Of a DNA stretch of 64,000 nucleotides, positions 1 through 9,329 are shown piece by piece. Position numbers and translations under genes: made by a program. Below the pieces are notes generated by a model, which did not search any database, was not told the origin of the DNA, and was given only the letters and a program-made list of their open reading frames with translations. The number at the start of each line of letters is the position of its first letter. Positions within the stretch are counted from its first letter, which is position 1. The DNA lies in NCBI RefSeq assembly GCF_002532045.1, contig NZ_NWTG01000001.1, positions 434,001 through 498,000 on the forward strand, in the 5' to 3' direction. The stretch is from Bradyrhizobium sp. C9. GTDB taxonomy: Bacteria > Pseudomonadota > Alphaproteobacteria > Rhizobiales > Xanthobacteraceae.

Positions 1-1245
1 GTGCTGGCCGGCACCCAAGGGCACATGAACCACAAGAAGATCGACCGCATGCTCGGCCTCGCCGAGCAGTGGCGCATGCCGCTTGTGTTCTTTGCCGAGG
101 GCGGCGGTGGCCGGCCCGGCGATACCGACCGGCTCGGCATGACCGGCCTCGACGGCCCGTCCTTCGTTCAGTTCGCCAAGCTGTCGGGGCTGGTGCCCGT
201 GGTCGGCGTGGTCTCGGGCTATTGCTTCGCCGGCAATGCCGCGATGCTCGGCGTCTGCGACGTCATCATCGCGACGAAAAACGCCTCGATCGGCATGGGT
301 GGTCCGGCGATGATCGAGGGCGGCGGGCTCGGCGTCTATCATCCGGCCGAGGTCGGTCCTGTTACGTTCCAGTCGCCGAACGGCGTGATCGACATCCTGG
401 TCGAGGACGAGGAAGAGGCGACCGCGGTCGCGCAGAAATATCTGTCCTACTTCCAGGGCGCGGTGGCCGACTGGAAGGCGCCGGACCAGCGGCTGCTGCG
501 CCGGGCGATCCCGGAAAATCGCCTGCGGGTGTATGACATCCGCAATGTGATCGACCTGATGGCCGACGAAGGCTCGGTGCTGGAGATCCGGCGCGATTTC
601 GGCGTCGGCATGATCACGGCCTTCATCCGCATCGAGGGCAAGCCGTTCGGCCTGATCGCCAACAACCCAAAGCATCTCGGCGGCGCGATCGATGCCGCGG
701 CCGGCGACAAGGCCGCGCGCTTCATGCAGCTGTGCGATGCCTTCGACATCCCGATCGTCTCGCTGTGCGACACGCCGGGCTTCATGGTCGGCCCCGAGGC
801 CGAGAAGACCGCGATCGTGCGCCACGTCGCGCGGATGTTCGTCACCGGCGCCAGCATCACGGTGCCGCTGTTCGGCGTCGTGCTGCGCAAGGGCTATGGT
901 CTTGGCGCGCAATCGATGATCGGCGGCGGGTTCCACGCCTCGTTCTTCACGGTGGCATGGCCGACCGGCGAATTCGGCGGCATGGGCCTCGAAGGCTATG
1001 TCCGCCTCGGCTTCCGCAAGGAGATGGAGGCGATCGAAGACCCGGTCGAGCGCGAGAAGTATTTCCAGACCAAGGTCGCCGAGCTCTACGCCAACGGCAA
1101 GGCGGTCTCGATCGCCTCGGTGCTGGAGATCGACGAGGTGATCGATCCCGCCGACACGCGGCACTGGATCATGGCCGGCCTCCGGTCGGTGCCGAAGGTC
1201 GAGCCGCGGACGCACCGAAAGAGGCCGTGTATTGATGCGTGGTAG
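1..1245 (+). CDS. Acyl-CoA carboxylase carboxyltransferase subunit (5' partial)
   Basis: This is the C-terminal part of a biotin-dependent carboxyltransferase of the acetyl/propionyl/methylcrotonyl-CoA carboxylase beta family. It moves CO2 from carboxybiotin to an acyl-CoA. The frame is open from base 1, so the true start lies outside the window; about 414 residues are visible. Both crotonase-like halves can be recognised: a Gly-rich segment with SIGMGGPAMIEGGG near residues 96-109, and a second half containing LCDTPGFMVGPEAEKTA and GGGFHASFFTVAWP. The substrate cannot be told from this fragment. Neighbouring oxidative genes would suit carboxylation of a branched or terpenoid acyl-CoA, but that is inference. 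The biotin carboxylase partner is not in view. Confidence 0.85.
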   Translation: MLAGTQGHMNHKKIDRMLGLAEQWRMPLVFFAEGGGGRPGDTDRLGMTGLDGPSFVQFAKLSGLVPVVGVVSGYCFAGNAAMLGVCDVIIATKNASIGMGGPAMIEGGGLGVYHPAEVGPVTFQSPNGVIDILVEDEEEATAVAQKYLSYFQGAVADWKAPDQRLLRRAIPENRLRVYDIRNVIDLMADEGSVLEIRRDFGVGMITAFIRIEGKPFGLIANNPKHLGGAIDAAAGDKAARFMQLCDAFDIPIVSLCDTPGFMVGPEAEKTAIVRHVARMFVTGASITVPLFGVVLRKGYGLGAQSMIGGGFHASFFTVAWPTGEFGGMGLEGYVRLGFRKEMEAIEDPVEREKYFQTKVAELYANGKAVSIASVLEIDEVIDPADTRHWIMAGLRSVPKVEPRTHRKRPCIDAW

Positions 1246-1250
1246 GGCGC

Positions 1251-1331
1251 GTAGGGTGGGTTAGCGAAGCTCAACCCACCAATCTCGCGACACGCAGTCG
1301 GCGGGTTACGCCTTCGGCTAACCCGCCCTAC
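1251..1331. repeat. Palindromic intergenic repeat (GTAGGGTGGGTTAGC type)
   Basis: An 81-bp element begins GTAGGGTGGGTTAGCGAAG and ends TTCGGCTAACCCGCCCTAC, so its ends are imperfect inverted repeats that can form a long hairpin. It sits just after the carboxyltransferase stop and directly before a second, different repeat. It has no coding potential. It looks like a dispersed palindromic element rather than a simple terminator, because the arms are far apart and no T-run follows. Confidence 0.6.
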
Positions 1332-1337
1332 ATCTCA

Positions 1338-1461
1338 TCGTCGTCCTGGCGAAAGCCAGGACCCATTACCCCAAATCTCCATTGTTGTGCGTTGCTGGGG
1401 CCACGATCCCGTACATCGCTGAATGCGGTGGTTATGGGTCCTGGCCTTCGCCAGGACGACG
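1338..1461. repeat. Dispersed palindromic repeat, family A, copy 1
   Basis: A roughly 124-bp element has terminal inverted repeats: TCGTCGTCCTGGCGAAAG at the left, and a right arm running GGGTCCTGGCCTTCG then CCAGGACGACG. Two more copies lie at 46011-46128 and 57317-57440. All three share GTGGTTATGGGTCC before the right arm and differ in the centre. All are intergenic. This indicates a mobile or formerly mobile palindromic unit. Confidence 0.75.
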
Positions 1462-1502
1462 GCGGTGGGTGGGTGGGCGGGCGCCTCGCGTCGCTGCGAG
1501 AG

Positions 1503-3197
1503 TTAAGCCAAATTCAACTCCGTATATCCCCGCGCCGCCACCCCGTCGCACCGCGCCCGGTACGCCGGGGCGCTGCCGCTGTAGCGGGCGACGATGCGGG
1601 TCTGCTTGCCTTCGACGTTGCGGTTGATGCCGGTCATCCAGGAATCGACCTCGTTGGAGAGCAGCCCGACCCCGAGCGCCTTGACGTGATCGGTCCAGCC
1701 GGCGGTGCCTTCGGGGGTGGCGTCGAGGAAGGTCAGGCCTCTCTCCTGGGCAAACCGAATCAGGCCGGTGACCCAGTCGACGCTGTATTCGATGCTGCGC
1801 GGAATGTTGCCGAGCGCGGTGTGCGGGCCCATCAGCATCATCATGTTGGGGAAGCCGTCGACCATCAGCCCGAGATAGGTTTCCGGGCCGTGCGTCCATT
1901 TTTCCTTCAGCCTTGCGCCGTGCGCGCCGCGAAAATCGATCTTGTCGAAGCTGCCGGTGATGGCATCGAAGCCGGTGGCATAGATGATGATGTCGAAGGC
2001 GTAGTCCCTGTCGCTGGTGCGGATGCCCTCGGGCGTGATCCTTTCGATCGGCGTCGCCTTCAGATCGACCAGCTCGACATTGTCGCGGTTGTAGACCTCG
2101 TAATAGAAGGTCTCGAGCGGCAGCCGCCGTGTGCCGAAGCCGTGGTTTGTCGGGATCAGCATCTCGGCAACCTGCGGGTTCTTCACGCGCTCACGGATCT
2201 TGCGCGCGACGAAGTCGCTGATCGTCGCATTTGCCTTGCGGTCAATCAGGATGTCCCTGAAGTTGCCCTGCCAGATGCCGAAGCCGCGCTCGCCATAGAG
2301 CTTCTCGTAGAACGCCTCGCGCTCGGCATCGCTCACCTCGAACGCGCCGCGCGGATCGGGCGTATGCACGAAGCAGGCGAAGGTCTCCTTGCAGCGCGCA
2401 AAGATCTCGGGATAGCCGGCCTTGATCTTGCCTTGCGTCTCGGCGTCGATCTTGCCGTTGTGCAGCGGCGCGGCCCAGTTGGCGGTGCGCTGGAACACGG
2501 TGAGGTGGCCGACCTCGCCGGCGATGGTCTGGATGGTCTGGATGCCGGTCGCGCCGGTGCCGATCACGGCGACGCGCTTGCCGGCGAAATCCACCTTCTG
2601 CTTGGGCCAGCGCGCGGTGTGGAAGGATTGGCCCTTGAATTCGTCGCGGCCCTCGATGCGCGGCAGGGTCGGCGTCGACAGCGGCCCGATCGCCGTGATC
2701 AGGAAACGGCACGTGTGGCGTGCGCCGCTCTCCAGCGTGACCAGCCAGCTTCGCGTCTCGTCCTGGTAGATCGCCGACGTGACGCGGCTCTCGAACTGGA
2801 TGTCGCGGCGCAGATCGAACTTGTCGGCGACATAGTTGCAGTAGCGCAGGGTCTCGGGCTGGCCGGCGAAATGCTCCGACCATTCCCATTCCTCGAGCAG
2901 CTCCTTCGAGAACGAGTAGCCGTAGGAATAGCTTTCGGAATCGAAGCGCGCGCCGGGATAGCGGTTCCAGTACCAGGTGCCGCCGACGCCGGTGCCGGCC
3001 TCGAATACCCGCGTCTTCAGCCCAAGCTCGCGCAGCCGGTAAAGCTGGTACATGCCGGACAAGCCGGCGCCGATGATGATGACGTCGTAGTCCAGCGCAG
3101 CCGACTGGCTGTCGTCCCGGCGCGATGCGGCCACCTGTCGTTGCTCCCCGATTGGTTGATTGCCGCCAAGGCTAACCGGTCTTCCTGCCGCCGACAA
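1503..3197 (-). CDS. Flavin-containing Baeyer-Villiger-type monooxygenase
   Basis: A 564-residue class B flavoprotein monooxygenase expected to use FAD, NADPH and O2 to insert oxygen next to a ketone carbonyl. The FAD Rossmann motif GAGLSG lies near residues 43-48 and the NADPH motif GTGATG in the middle. Between them is FKGQSFHTARWP, which matches the Baeyer-Villiger fingerprint FxGxxxHTxRWP. GGTWYWNRYPGA is typical of cyclohexanone/steroid-type enzymes. The start chosen is the only Met before the FAD motif; roughly 35 residues of low-conservation leader precede it, so a later start is possible. It is divergent from a P450 across 171 bp. Ketone substrate unknown. Confidence 0.85.
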   Translation of the reverse strand: MSAAGRPVSLGGNQPIGEQRQVAASRRDDSQSAALDYDVIIIGAGLSGMYQLYRLRELGLKTRVFEAGTGVGGTWYWNRYPGARFDSESYSYGYSFSKELLEEWEWSEHFAGQPETLRYCNYVADKFDLRRDIQFESRVTSAIYQDETRSWLVTLESGARHTCRFLITAIGPLSTPTLPRIEGRDEFKGQSFHTARWPKQKVDFAGKRVAVIGTGATGIQTIQTIAGEVGHLTVFQRTANWAAPLHNGKIDAETQGKIKAGYPEIFARCKETFACFVHTPDPRGAFEVSDAEREAFYEKLYGERGFGIWQGNFRDILIDRKANATISDFVARKIRERVKNPQVAEMLIPTNHGFGTRRLPLETFYYEVYNRDNVELVDLKATPIERITPEGIRTSDRDYAFDIIIYATGFDAITGSFDKIDFRGAHGARLKEKWTHGPETYLGLMVDGFPNMMMLMGPHTALGNIPRSIEYSVDWVTGLIRFAQERGLTFLDATPEGTAGWTDHVKALGVGLLSNEVDSWMTGINRNVEGKQTRIVARYSGSAPAYRARCDGVAARGYTELNLA

Positions 3198-3368
3198 ACA
3201 TCGAACAGCGGGGCAGCCATCGCGATTTGCAGGGTGCGCCAGCCCGTGCGCATTCCGCGCGGCGGACCGTTCGTTCCGCGGCTTTACTCGGCCGCGGGAT
3301 TTCCTCTATCGTCGGCCCGACAAGACGATCGCCCGCCAAGCGGCGACGGAACCAGTGGGAGTGAAGCG

Positions 3369-4586
3369 ATGGGAGAGGCGCTGCGCAGGCCGACGTCGAT
3401 CAATGTCGGTGATCCCAAGCTCTACCAGGATGATACCTGGCGTCCGCTGTTCGCGCAGCTCCGCCGCGACGACCCCGTGCATCATTGCGAGGCCTCCGCC
3501 TACGGCCCGTACTGGTCGGTGACGCGGTACGACGACATTTTTGCGGTCGAGCTGGATCACGACAACTATTCGTCGGAAATCGGCGGCATTCAGGTGATCG
3601 ATCAGCTCAAGGGCCAGGAACTCGCAAATTTCATCAGGATGGATCCGCCGGGCCATACGGCGCAGCGCCGCACGGTGGCCCCCATCGTGGCGCCGTCCAA
3701 CCTCGCCAATTTCGAGCCGCTGATACGCAAGCGCACCTCGGCTGTGCTCGACGCGCTGCCGCGCAACGAGACGTTCGACTGGGTCGAGCTGGTCTCGACC
3801 AATCTCACCAATATGATGCTGGCGACCTTGTTCGATTTTCCCTGGGAAGATCGCATGAAGCTGACCTGGTGGTCCGATGTCGCGATCGCCAACGTTGAAT
3901 CGCCCGACGCTGTCGTGCATTCGGAGCACGAGCGTTTCGAGGAGATGGTCAAGATGGGCGAGTATTTTCGCAGATTATGGGATGCGCGCGCCGACGCGCC
4001 GCCCACCTTCGACCTGATCTCGATGCTGGTGCATTCGGAGGCGACGCGAAACCTGCAACCGCGCGAATTCCTCGGCACGCTGGCGCTTCTGATCGTCGGC
4101 GGCAACGACACCACGCGCAACTCGATGTCTGCCGGGCTGATGGCGCTGTGTGAGAACCCCGAGCAGTTCGAGCTGGTCCGCGCGAGGCCGGAGCTGATCC
4201 CGAACCTGGTCTCCGAGACCATCCGCTACCATACGCCGGTGCTGCACATGCGCCGCACCGCGCGCCACGATGTCGAGCTCGCCGGCCGCCAGATCCGGAA
4301 GGGCGACAAGGTGGTGATGTGGTACATCTCCGGCAATCGCGACGAGGACAAGATCGAGCGGGCCGATGAATTCATCGTCGACCGCGCCAAGCCGCGCCAG
4401 CATCTTGCCTTCGGCGCCGGCATCCACCGCTGCGTCGGCGACCGCCTCGCCGAGCAGCAATTGCGCATCCTCTGGGAGGAAGTTCTGGCGCGCGATCTGC
4501 GTTTTGAGATGATGGGCCCGCCGCAAAGGCTCTATTCCAATTTCATCCGCGGTATACGAAGCTTGCCGGTGAGAATCGTCAATTGA
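3369..4586 (+). CDS. Cytochrome P450
   Basis: A soluble bacterial P450 of 405 residues, normal for the family. The I-helix oxygen-activation motif GGNDTTRN is near residues 244-251, the ExxR motif is in SETIRYHTP, and the heme-binding loop FGAGIHRCVGDRLAEQQ carries Cys355. The start ATG at 3369 is preceded by GGGAGTGAAGC, a plausible ribosome site; the frame is open far upstream, but that part is antisense to the monooxygenase. The sequence is of the CYP125/CYP142/CYP124-like kind often acting on terpenoid, steroid or alkyl substrates; that is only a family impression. No ferredoxin or ferredoxin reductase lies next to it. Confidence 0.9.
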   Translation: MGEALRRPTSINVGDPKLYQDDTWRPLFAQLRRDDPVHHCEASAYGPYWSVTRYDDIFAVELDHDNYSSEIGGIQVIDQLKGQELANFIRMDPPGHTAQRRTVAPIVAPSNLANFEPLIRKRTSAVLDALPRNETFDWVELVSTNLTNMMLATLFDFPWEDRMKLTWWSDVAIANVESPDAVVHSEHERFEEMVKMGEYFRRLWDARADAPPTFDLISMLVHSEATRNLQPREFLGTLALLIVGGNDTTRNSMSAGLMALCENPEQFELVRARPELIPNLVSETIRYHTPVLHMRRTARHDVELAGRQIRKGDKVVMWYISGNRDEDKIERADEFIVDRAKPRQHLAFGAGIHRCVGDRLAEQQLRILWEEVLARDLRFEMMGPPQRLYSNFIRGIRSLPVRIVN

Positions 4587-4598
4587 GCCAGCCCACGC

Positions 4599-4683
4599 CG
4601 TCATCGCGAGGAGTGAAGCGACGAAGCAATCCACCTCGCAACGCGGGGAGGATGGATTGCTTCGCTTCGCTCGCAATGACGGG
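4599..4683. repeat. Palindromic repeat, 'GAAGCAATCC' family, copy 1
   Basis: The 117-bp gap between the P450 and the GMC gene is mostly filled by an element that starts CCGTCATCGCGAGGAG and ends CTTCGCTCGCAATGACGGG. An inner inverted repeat pairs GAAGCAATCC with GGATTGCTTC. A shortened relative lies at 38172-38226. It would form a strong hairpin in mRNA reading into the GMC gene. Confidence 0.65.
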
Positions 4684-4703
4684 AGAATCGCCAGGAAACA
4701 AGA

Positions 4704-6305
4704 ATGAAGAACGATCCCGTTGACGTCCTGATCATCGGCGCCGGCGCCTCCGGTGCCGCGATAGCCTGGAGCCTCGCCGACACCAAGATGCATATCCTCT
4801 GCCTCGATCAGGGTGGCTGGATGAACCCTGCCGAATATCCGAGCACCGGCCGCGACTGGGAGGCGAAATTCTACGGCGAGTGGTCGTCCAGCCCCAACGT
4901 CCGCAAGCGGCCGGAAGACTACCCGATCAATGACGACAATTCGCCGATCAAGGTCGTCAATTTCAACGCCGTCGGCGGCTCGACCGTGATGTACACCGCG
5001 CACTGGCCGCGGCTGCATCCGTCCGACTTCAAGGTGAAGACGCTCGACGGCGTCGCCGACGACTGGCCGATCGATTACGACGCGCTGACGCCGTTCTTCG
5101 AGGAGAACGATCGCATGATGGGCGTCTCGGGCCTGTCGGGCGATCCGCTGTCGCCGCTCAGCCATCCGCCGATGCCGCAGCAGCCGCTCGGGCTGTCAGG
5201 CCCGCTGATCGGCAAGGCCATGAACGAGCTCGGGTGGCACTGGTGGCCGTCGGACACGACCGTGGCGACGACGGATTACGAGGGCAGGGCCCGCTGCATC
5301 AATCTTGGCCACTGCACGCCGGCCTGCGCCCAGGGCGCCAAGGCCTCGACCGACATCACCTACTGGCCGCACGCGATCCGCGCCGGGGTCGAGCTCAAGA
5401 CCCATTGCCGGGTGCGCGAGATCCTGACCAACGAGCAGGGCATGGCCTCCGGCGTCGTCTATTACGACAAGGACGGCGTCGAGCAATTCCAGCCCGCCGA
5501 GGTCGTCATCATCGCCTGCAACGGCGTCGGCACGCCGCGGCTGCTGCTCAACTCGGTGTCGGGAAGATTCCCGAACGGCCTCGCCAATTCATCCGGCCTG
5601 GTCGGCAAGAACCTGATGTTCCACCCCTACGCGCAGGTCTACGGCTACGTGAAGGAGCCGACCGACAGCAACCGCGCGCCGCCGACCTGCCTGTGGAGCA
5701 AGGAGTTCTACGACACGGACCTGTCGCGCGGCTTCGTCCGCGGCTACGGCATCCAGTTCGGCCGCGGCGCCGGACCGGTGTTCGAGGCGGTTGCGAGCGA
5801 GCAGAAGGGCATCCTGCCCTGGGGCAAGGATCATCACCGCGTGTTCCGCAAGCTCAACGGTCATCGCCTCGCGATGTCGGCGATCTGCGAGGATCTGCCG
5901 GAGGAGCACAACCGCGTCACGCTCGATCCGGTCCTGAAGGACAGCCACGGTATCCCGGCGCCGAAGATCGACTACACGATCAGCGCCAACAGCCGGAAGA
6001 TGATGGACCACGGCCTGGCGCGCGGCCGGGAGATTCTCGAGGCCGCCGGCGCCACCGACATCTGCATCAACGATCCGATTCCCTGGGGCGGCTGGCATCT
6101 GCTCGGCACCGCGCGGATGGGGACCGATCCGGCACGCTCCGTGGTCAACGAATGGGGCCGCTCGCACGACGTGAAGAACCTGTTCATCGTCGACGGCAGC
6201 ATCTTCGTCACCTCGGGTGGCGTCAACCCGACCTCCACCATCCAGGCCCTCGCGCTCTACATCGCCGACCAGATGAAGCAGCGCCTCGCCAACCTGTTCG
6301 ACTGA
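4704..6305 (+). CDS. GMC-family FAD-dependent oxidoreductase
   Basis: A 533-residue glucose-methanol-choline type oxidoreductase. The FAD-binding GAGASG motif is at residues 12-17, and the C-terminal active-site region contains WHLLGTARMG and VNPTSTIQALAL, where the conserved His and Asn of the family sit. There is no signal peptide, so a cytoplasmic enzyme is expected. It opens a run of five same-strand genes (to 10573) that includes a second GMC protein, a gluconate-dehydrogenase-type small subunit and a cytochrome c. Its likely role is dehydrogenation of an alcohol or sugar; the substrate cannot be inferred. Confidence 0.85.
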   Translation: MKNDPVDVLIIGAGASGAAIAWSLADTKMHILCLDQGGWMNPAEYPSTGRDWEAKFYGEWSSSPNVRKRPEDYPINDDNSPIKVVNFNAVGGSTVMYTAHWPRLHPSDFKVKTLDGVADDWPIDYDALTPFFEENDRMMGVSGLSGDPLSPLSHPPMPQQPLGLSGPLIGKAMNELGWHWWPSDTTVATTDYEGRARCINLGHCTPACAQGAKASTDITYWPHAIRAGVELKTHCRVREILTNEQGMASGVVYYDKDGVEQFQPAEVVIIACNGVGTPRLLLNSVSGRFPNGLANSSGLVGKNLMFHPYAQVYGYVKEPTDSNRAPPTCLWSKEFYDTDLSRGFVRGYGIQFGRGAGPVFEAVASEQKGILPWGKDHHRVFRKLNGHRLAMSAICEDLPEEHNRVTLDPVLKDSHGIPAPKIDYTISANSRKMMDHGLARGREILEAAGATDICINDPIPWGGWHLLGTARMGTDPARSVVNEWGRSHDVKNLFIVDGSIFVTSGGVNPTSTIQALALYIADQMKQRLANLFD

Positions 6306-6322
6306 GATCGCCAGAGACCGAC

Positions 6323-6775
6323 ATGTCCGATAGCAAACAACTGACCGCAGTCCAGCGCGCCGATCTCCGCACCGTCGCCGCGATGATCGTTCCCGAAAGC
6401 CTCGAGTACAAGGTGCCGGGAGCCGATGATGCCGTGATCCAGGCCGACATGCTGGCAACGCTCGGCCGGGACACCGCGCTTGTCGCGCAGGCGCTGGATC
6501 ATCTGGCGCAGCTTGCGGGCAAGCCGCTCGCCGAGCTCGACGAGGCCGGGCGCGATGCGGTGGCGCTGGAGTTTCGCAAGCGTGGCGGCGCAGCTGCGGC
6601 CACGCTCGTCCGCGTCGTGCTGCAGTGCTACTACCGCGACGACCGCGTGCTGCGCTCGCTCGGGCTCGAGCTGCGCGCGCCGTTCCCGAAGGGCCATGTG
6701 CTGCCGGACGGCGACTGGTCGCTGCTCGATCCGGTCAGGGCGCGCGGCGGCACGCTGCGCGGGGCCTCGCGTTGA
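6323..6775 (+). CDS. Conserved hypothetical protein in GMC oxidoreductase cluster
   Basis: A 150-residue protein starting MSDSKQLTAVQRADLRTVAAMIVPES. I do not recognise a domain with certainty. The N-terminal AMIVPES-type segment resembles the start of gluconate 2-dehydrogenase subunit 3 proteins (compare AERLIPADE in the next gene), so it may be a divergent, leaderless relative. No signal peptide or membrane segment is seen. The start is ATG, 17 bp after the GMC stop. The next gene begins 11 bp downstream, so all are probably co-transcribed. It may be an accessory or chaperone subunit of the first GMC enzyme. Confidence 0.65.
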   Translation: MSDSKQLTAVQRADLRTVAAMIVPESLEYKVPGADDAVIQADMLATLGRDTALVAQALDHLAQLAGKPLAELDEAGRDAVALEFRKRGGAAAATLVRVVLQCYYRDDRVLRSLGLELRAPFPKGHVLPDGDWSLLDPVRARGGTLRGASR

Positions 6776-6786
6776 GGGGAGAGAGC

Positions 6787-7566
6787 GTGGGGCCAACTGA
6801 TCGCAGCCGTGGAAGCACAGCATTCCGTCAAGGCACCGGGCCCGGTGCGACGCGCCGCGCGTTCTTGCTCGCGACCGCGGCCCTCCTCGTCACCAGCAAA
6901 GGCGTCAGCGCGCGGGTGGTCACCAAGGTGCTGCCATGGCGGCCCAACGAGGCCTATCCGGTCACCCCGGTCGTGCCGGGCGGCTATCTGTTCTTCACGG
7001 CGCGTGAAGCCGCCGTCGTCGAGGCCTTTGCCGAGCGTCTGATCCCGGCGGATGAGCTGGGTCCCGGCGCCAAACAGGCTGATGTGACGACGTTCATCGA
7101 TCGCCAGCTCACTGGTCCTTATGGCGGACACGATTGGCTCTACATGGAAGGCCCGTTCTCGAAGAACCCGCTGCCGTCGCAGGGATTGCAATCGGAGCTG
7201 ACGCCCAGGCAGCAATATCGGAGCGGCATTGCCGCACTGGAGGCCTACTGCAAGGCGACCTTCAACCGCGGCTTTGTCGAGCTCAATGCCGGCGAGCAGG
7301 ACAAGTTGATCGCCGGGCTCGAGAAGGGCGAGGTCCAGCTACCGAACTTCTCCGGCAAGATGCTGTTCACCGCGATCTACACCAACACGGTCGAGGGCTT
7401 CTTCGCCGATCCGATCTATGGCGGCAACCGCGACATGGTCGGCTGGAAGCTCGTCGGCTTCCCCGGCGTGCGTTACGATTTCCGCGACGTCATCGACCGG
7501 CCCAACCAGGCCTACACCTTGCCACCGGTCAGCATGCAGGGTCGCCCGGCCTGGGGAGAGCGCTGA
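6787..7566 (+). CDS. Gluconate 2-dehydrogenase subunit 3 family protein
   Basis: A 259-residue exported small subunit of a membrane-associated flavoprotein-cytochrome c dehydrogenase. The start chosen is GTG at 6787, preceded by GAGGGGAGAGAGC; no ATG fits the leader. Residues about 25-40 (ATRRAFLLATAALLV) form a twin-arginine-type signal. FFTAREAAVVEAFAERLIPADELGPGA is the hallmark N-terminal segment of the family, and GFFADPIYGGNRDMVGWKLVGFPG is the conserved C-terminal block. It overlaps the next gene (the flavoprotein) by one base. Known family members help export and assemble the FAD subunit, which usually has no signal of its own; that also fits here. Confidence 0.85.
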   Translation: MGPTDRSRGSTAFRQGTGPGATRRAFLLATAALLVTSKGVSARVVTKVLPWRPNEAYPVTPVVPGGYLFFTAREAAVVEAFAERLIPADELGPGAKQADVTTFIDRQLTGPYGGHDWLYMEGPFSKNPLPSQGLQSELTPRQQYRSGIAALEAYCKATFNRGFVELNAGEQDKLIAGLEKGEVQLPNFSGKMLFTAIYTNTVEGFFADPIYGGNRDMVGWKLVGFPGVRYDFRDVIDRPNQAYTLPPVSMQGRPAWGER

Positions 7567-9329
7567 TGGCCCGCCGTCTTCCGCGCAGGGATGTCGTCAT
7601 CGTCGGGCTTGGCTGGACCGGCTCGATCGTCGCCTATGAACTGGCGCGTCTCGGGCTCGATGTCGTCGCGCTGGAGCGCGGGCCGTGGCGCGACACCGCC
7701 AGCGACTTCAACATCGGCACCGCGCCCGACGAGCTGCGCTATGCGGTGCGTCACGACATCTTCCTGCGTCCGAAGCAGGAAACGCTGACGATGCGCAACA
7801 ACCCGTCGCAGACGGCGCTGCCGATCCGCAAATGGGGCAGCTTCCTGCCGGGCAATGGCGTCGGCGGCGCCGGGCTGCACTGGAACGGCCAGACCTGGCG
7901 CTTCCTGCCGGACGACTTCCGCATCCGCAGCCACATGATCGAGCGCTACGGCGCGGGCATCATGCCGGAGGGCAACCAGATCCAGGACTGGCCGGTCAGC
8001 TATGACGAGCTGGAGCCGCATTACGACCGCTTCGAGCAGGTCGCGGGAATCTCCGGAAAGGCCGGCAACATCAAGGGCAAGATCCAGCCCGGCGGCAATC
8101 CGTTCGAGGGCGCCCGTGCGCGTGAATACCCGACGCCGCCGCTGAAGCAGGGCTACGCGCAGTCGCTGTTCACCAAGGCCGCGACCGATATGGGCCTGCA
8201 TCCGTTTCCGCGGCCGTCGGGGAATATCTCGGCGGCCTACACCAACCCATATGGCTGCAGCATGGCGCCGTGCACCTATTGCGGTTTCTGCGAATGGTTC
8301 GGCTGCGCCAATTACTCGAAATCGTCGCCGCAGACCTGCGTGCTGCCCGCACTGGTGCGCGAGCCGAGCTTCGAGGCCCGCACCGACTGCGAGGTGACCA
8401 AGGTCAATCTCAGCGCCGACGGCAAGATGGCGACCGGCGTGACCTATGTCGACGCCAGCGGCGAGGAGTGCGAGCAGCTCGGCGATCTCGTGCTGGTCTG
8501 CGCCTTCAGCCTGTTCAACGTCCGCCTGCTGCTGCTGTCCGGCATCGGCAAGCCGTATGACCCGGCAACCGGCGAGGGCGTCGTCGGGCGCAACTACGCC
8601 TATCAGACCGGCTCCGGCGCCTCCGCCTTTTTCGAGGATGCGAAGTTCAATCCGTTCGCGGCGGCAGGCTCGCTCGGCGTCGCGCTCGACGACTACAACA
8701 GCGACAATTTCGATCACGGCCCGCATGGCTTCGTCGGCGGCGCGTCGATCACCTCGGCCCACACCAACGGCCGGCCGATCCGCTACCACCCGGTCCCGCC
8801 GGGAACGCCGGCATGGGGCAGTGCCTGGAAGAAGGCCGTCAAGGACACCTATCAGCGCGTGACCTATGTCGGCGCGCAAGGCAGCGTCATGAGTTATCGC
8901 AACAACTATCTCGACCTCGATCCGACCTACAAGGATCCGCTCGGGCGGCCGTTGATGCGGATGACGTTCGACTACCAGCCGAACGAGCAGAAGATGGCGA
9001 ACTGGATGGCCGAGCGCTGCCAGGAGATTGCCAAGGCGATGGGCGCCAACAGCACCAGGCTCAGCCGTCTCGGCGTGCCGTGGTCGGTGGTGCCCTACCA
9101 GACCACGCACAACACCGGCGGCGCGGTGATGGGATCCGATCCCAACACCAGCGTGCTCAATCGCTACCTGCAGTCCTGGGACGTTCCGAATGTGTTCGTG
9201 ATGGGCGCGTCCGCCTTCCCGCAGAACGCCGGCTACAACCCGACCGGTACGGTCGGTGCGCTGACCTATTGGAGCCTGGAGGCGATCTTCAGATATCTGA
9301 AGTCGCCGGGCGCGCTGGTGCCGCGATGA
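7566..9329 (+). CDS. GMC-type dehydrogenase flavoprotein subunit (gluconate 2-dehydrogenase alpha-like)
   Basis: A 587-residue FAD subunit of a three-component periplasmic dehydrogenase. The start ATG overlaps the previous stop (TGATG). The FAD motif GLGWTGS is near residues 14-20; GNGVGGAGLHWNGQTWRF and a Cys-rich stretch (YGCSMAPCTYCGFCEWFGC) follow. The C-terminal GMC region contains THNTGGAVMG and NPTGTVGALTYW. There is no signal peptide, so export probably depends on the Tat-bearing partner at 6787. The stop overlaps the cytochrome c start (ATGA), supporting a stoichiometric complex. Electrons would go from FAD to the cytochrome and on to the respiratory chain. Real substrate unknown; 'gluconate' is only the family name. 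Confidence 0.88.
   Translation: MARRLPRRDVVIVGLGWTGSIVAYELARLGLDVVALERGPWRDTASDFNIGTAPDELRYAVRHDIFLRPKQETLTMRNNPSQTALPIRKWGSFLPGNGVGGAGLHWNGQTWRFLPDDFRIRSHMIERYGAGIMPEGNQIQDWPVSYDELEPHYDRFEQVAGISGKAGNIKGKIQPGGNPFEGARAREYPTPPLKQGYAQSLFTKAATDMGLHPFPRPSGNISAAYTNPYGCSMAPCTYCGFCEWFGCANYSKSSPQTCVLPALVREPSFEARTDCEVTKVNLSADGKMATGVTYVDASGEECEQLGDLVLVCAFSLFNVRLLLLSGIGKPYDPATGEGVVGRNYAYQTGSGASAFFEDAKFNPFAAAGSLGVALDDYNSDNFDHGPHGFVGGASITSAHTNGRPIRYHPVPPGTPAWGSAWKKAVKDTYQRVTYVGAQGSVMSYRNNYLDLDPTYKDPLGRPLMRMTFDYQPNEQKMANWMAERCQEIAKAMGANSTRLSRLGVPWSVVPYQTTHNTGGAVMGSDPNTSVLNRYLQSWDVPNVFVMGASAFPQNAGYNPTGTVGALTYWSLEAIFRYLKSPGALVPR

Noticed and set aside
1239..3368. Long open plus-strand frame joined to the P450
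   Set aside because: It is antisense to the Baeyer-Villiger monooxygenase, has no domain, and the P450 has its own start at 3369.
4545..4565. GGTATACGAAG, resembling a nicotinate operator half-site
   Set aside because: It lies inside the P450 coding end, lacks the second half and is not near a start of transcription.
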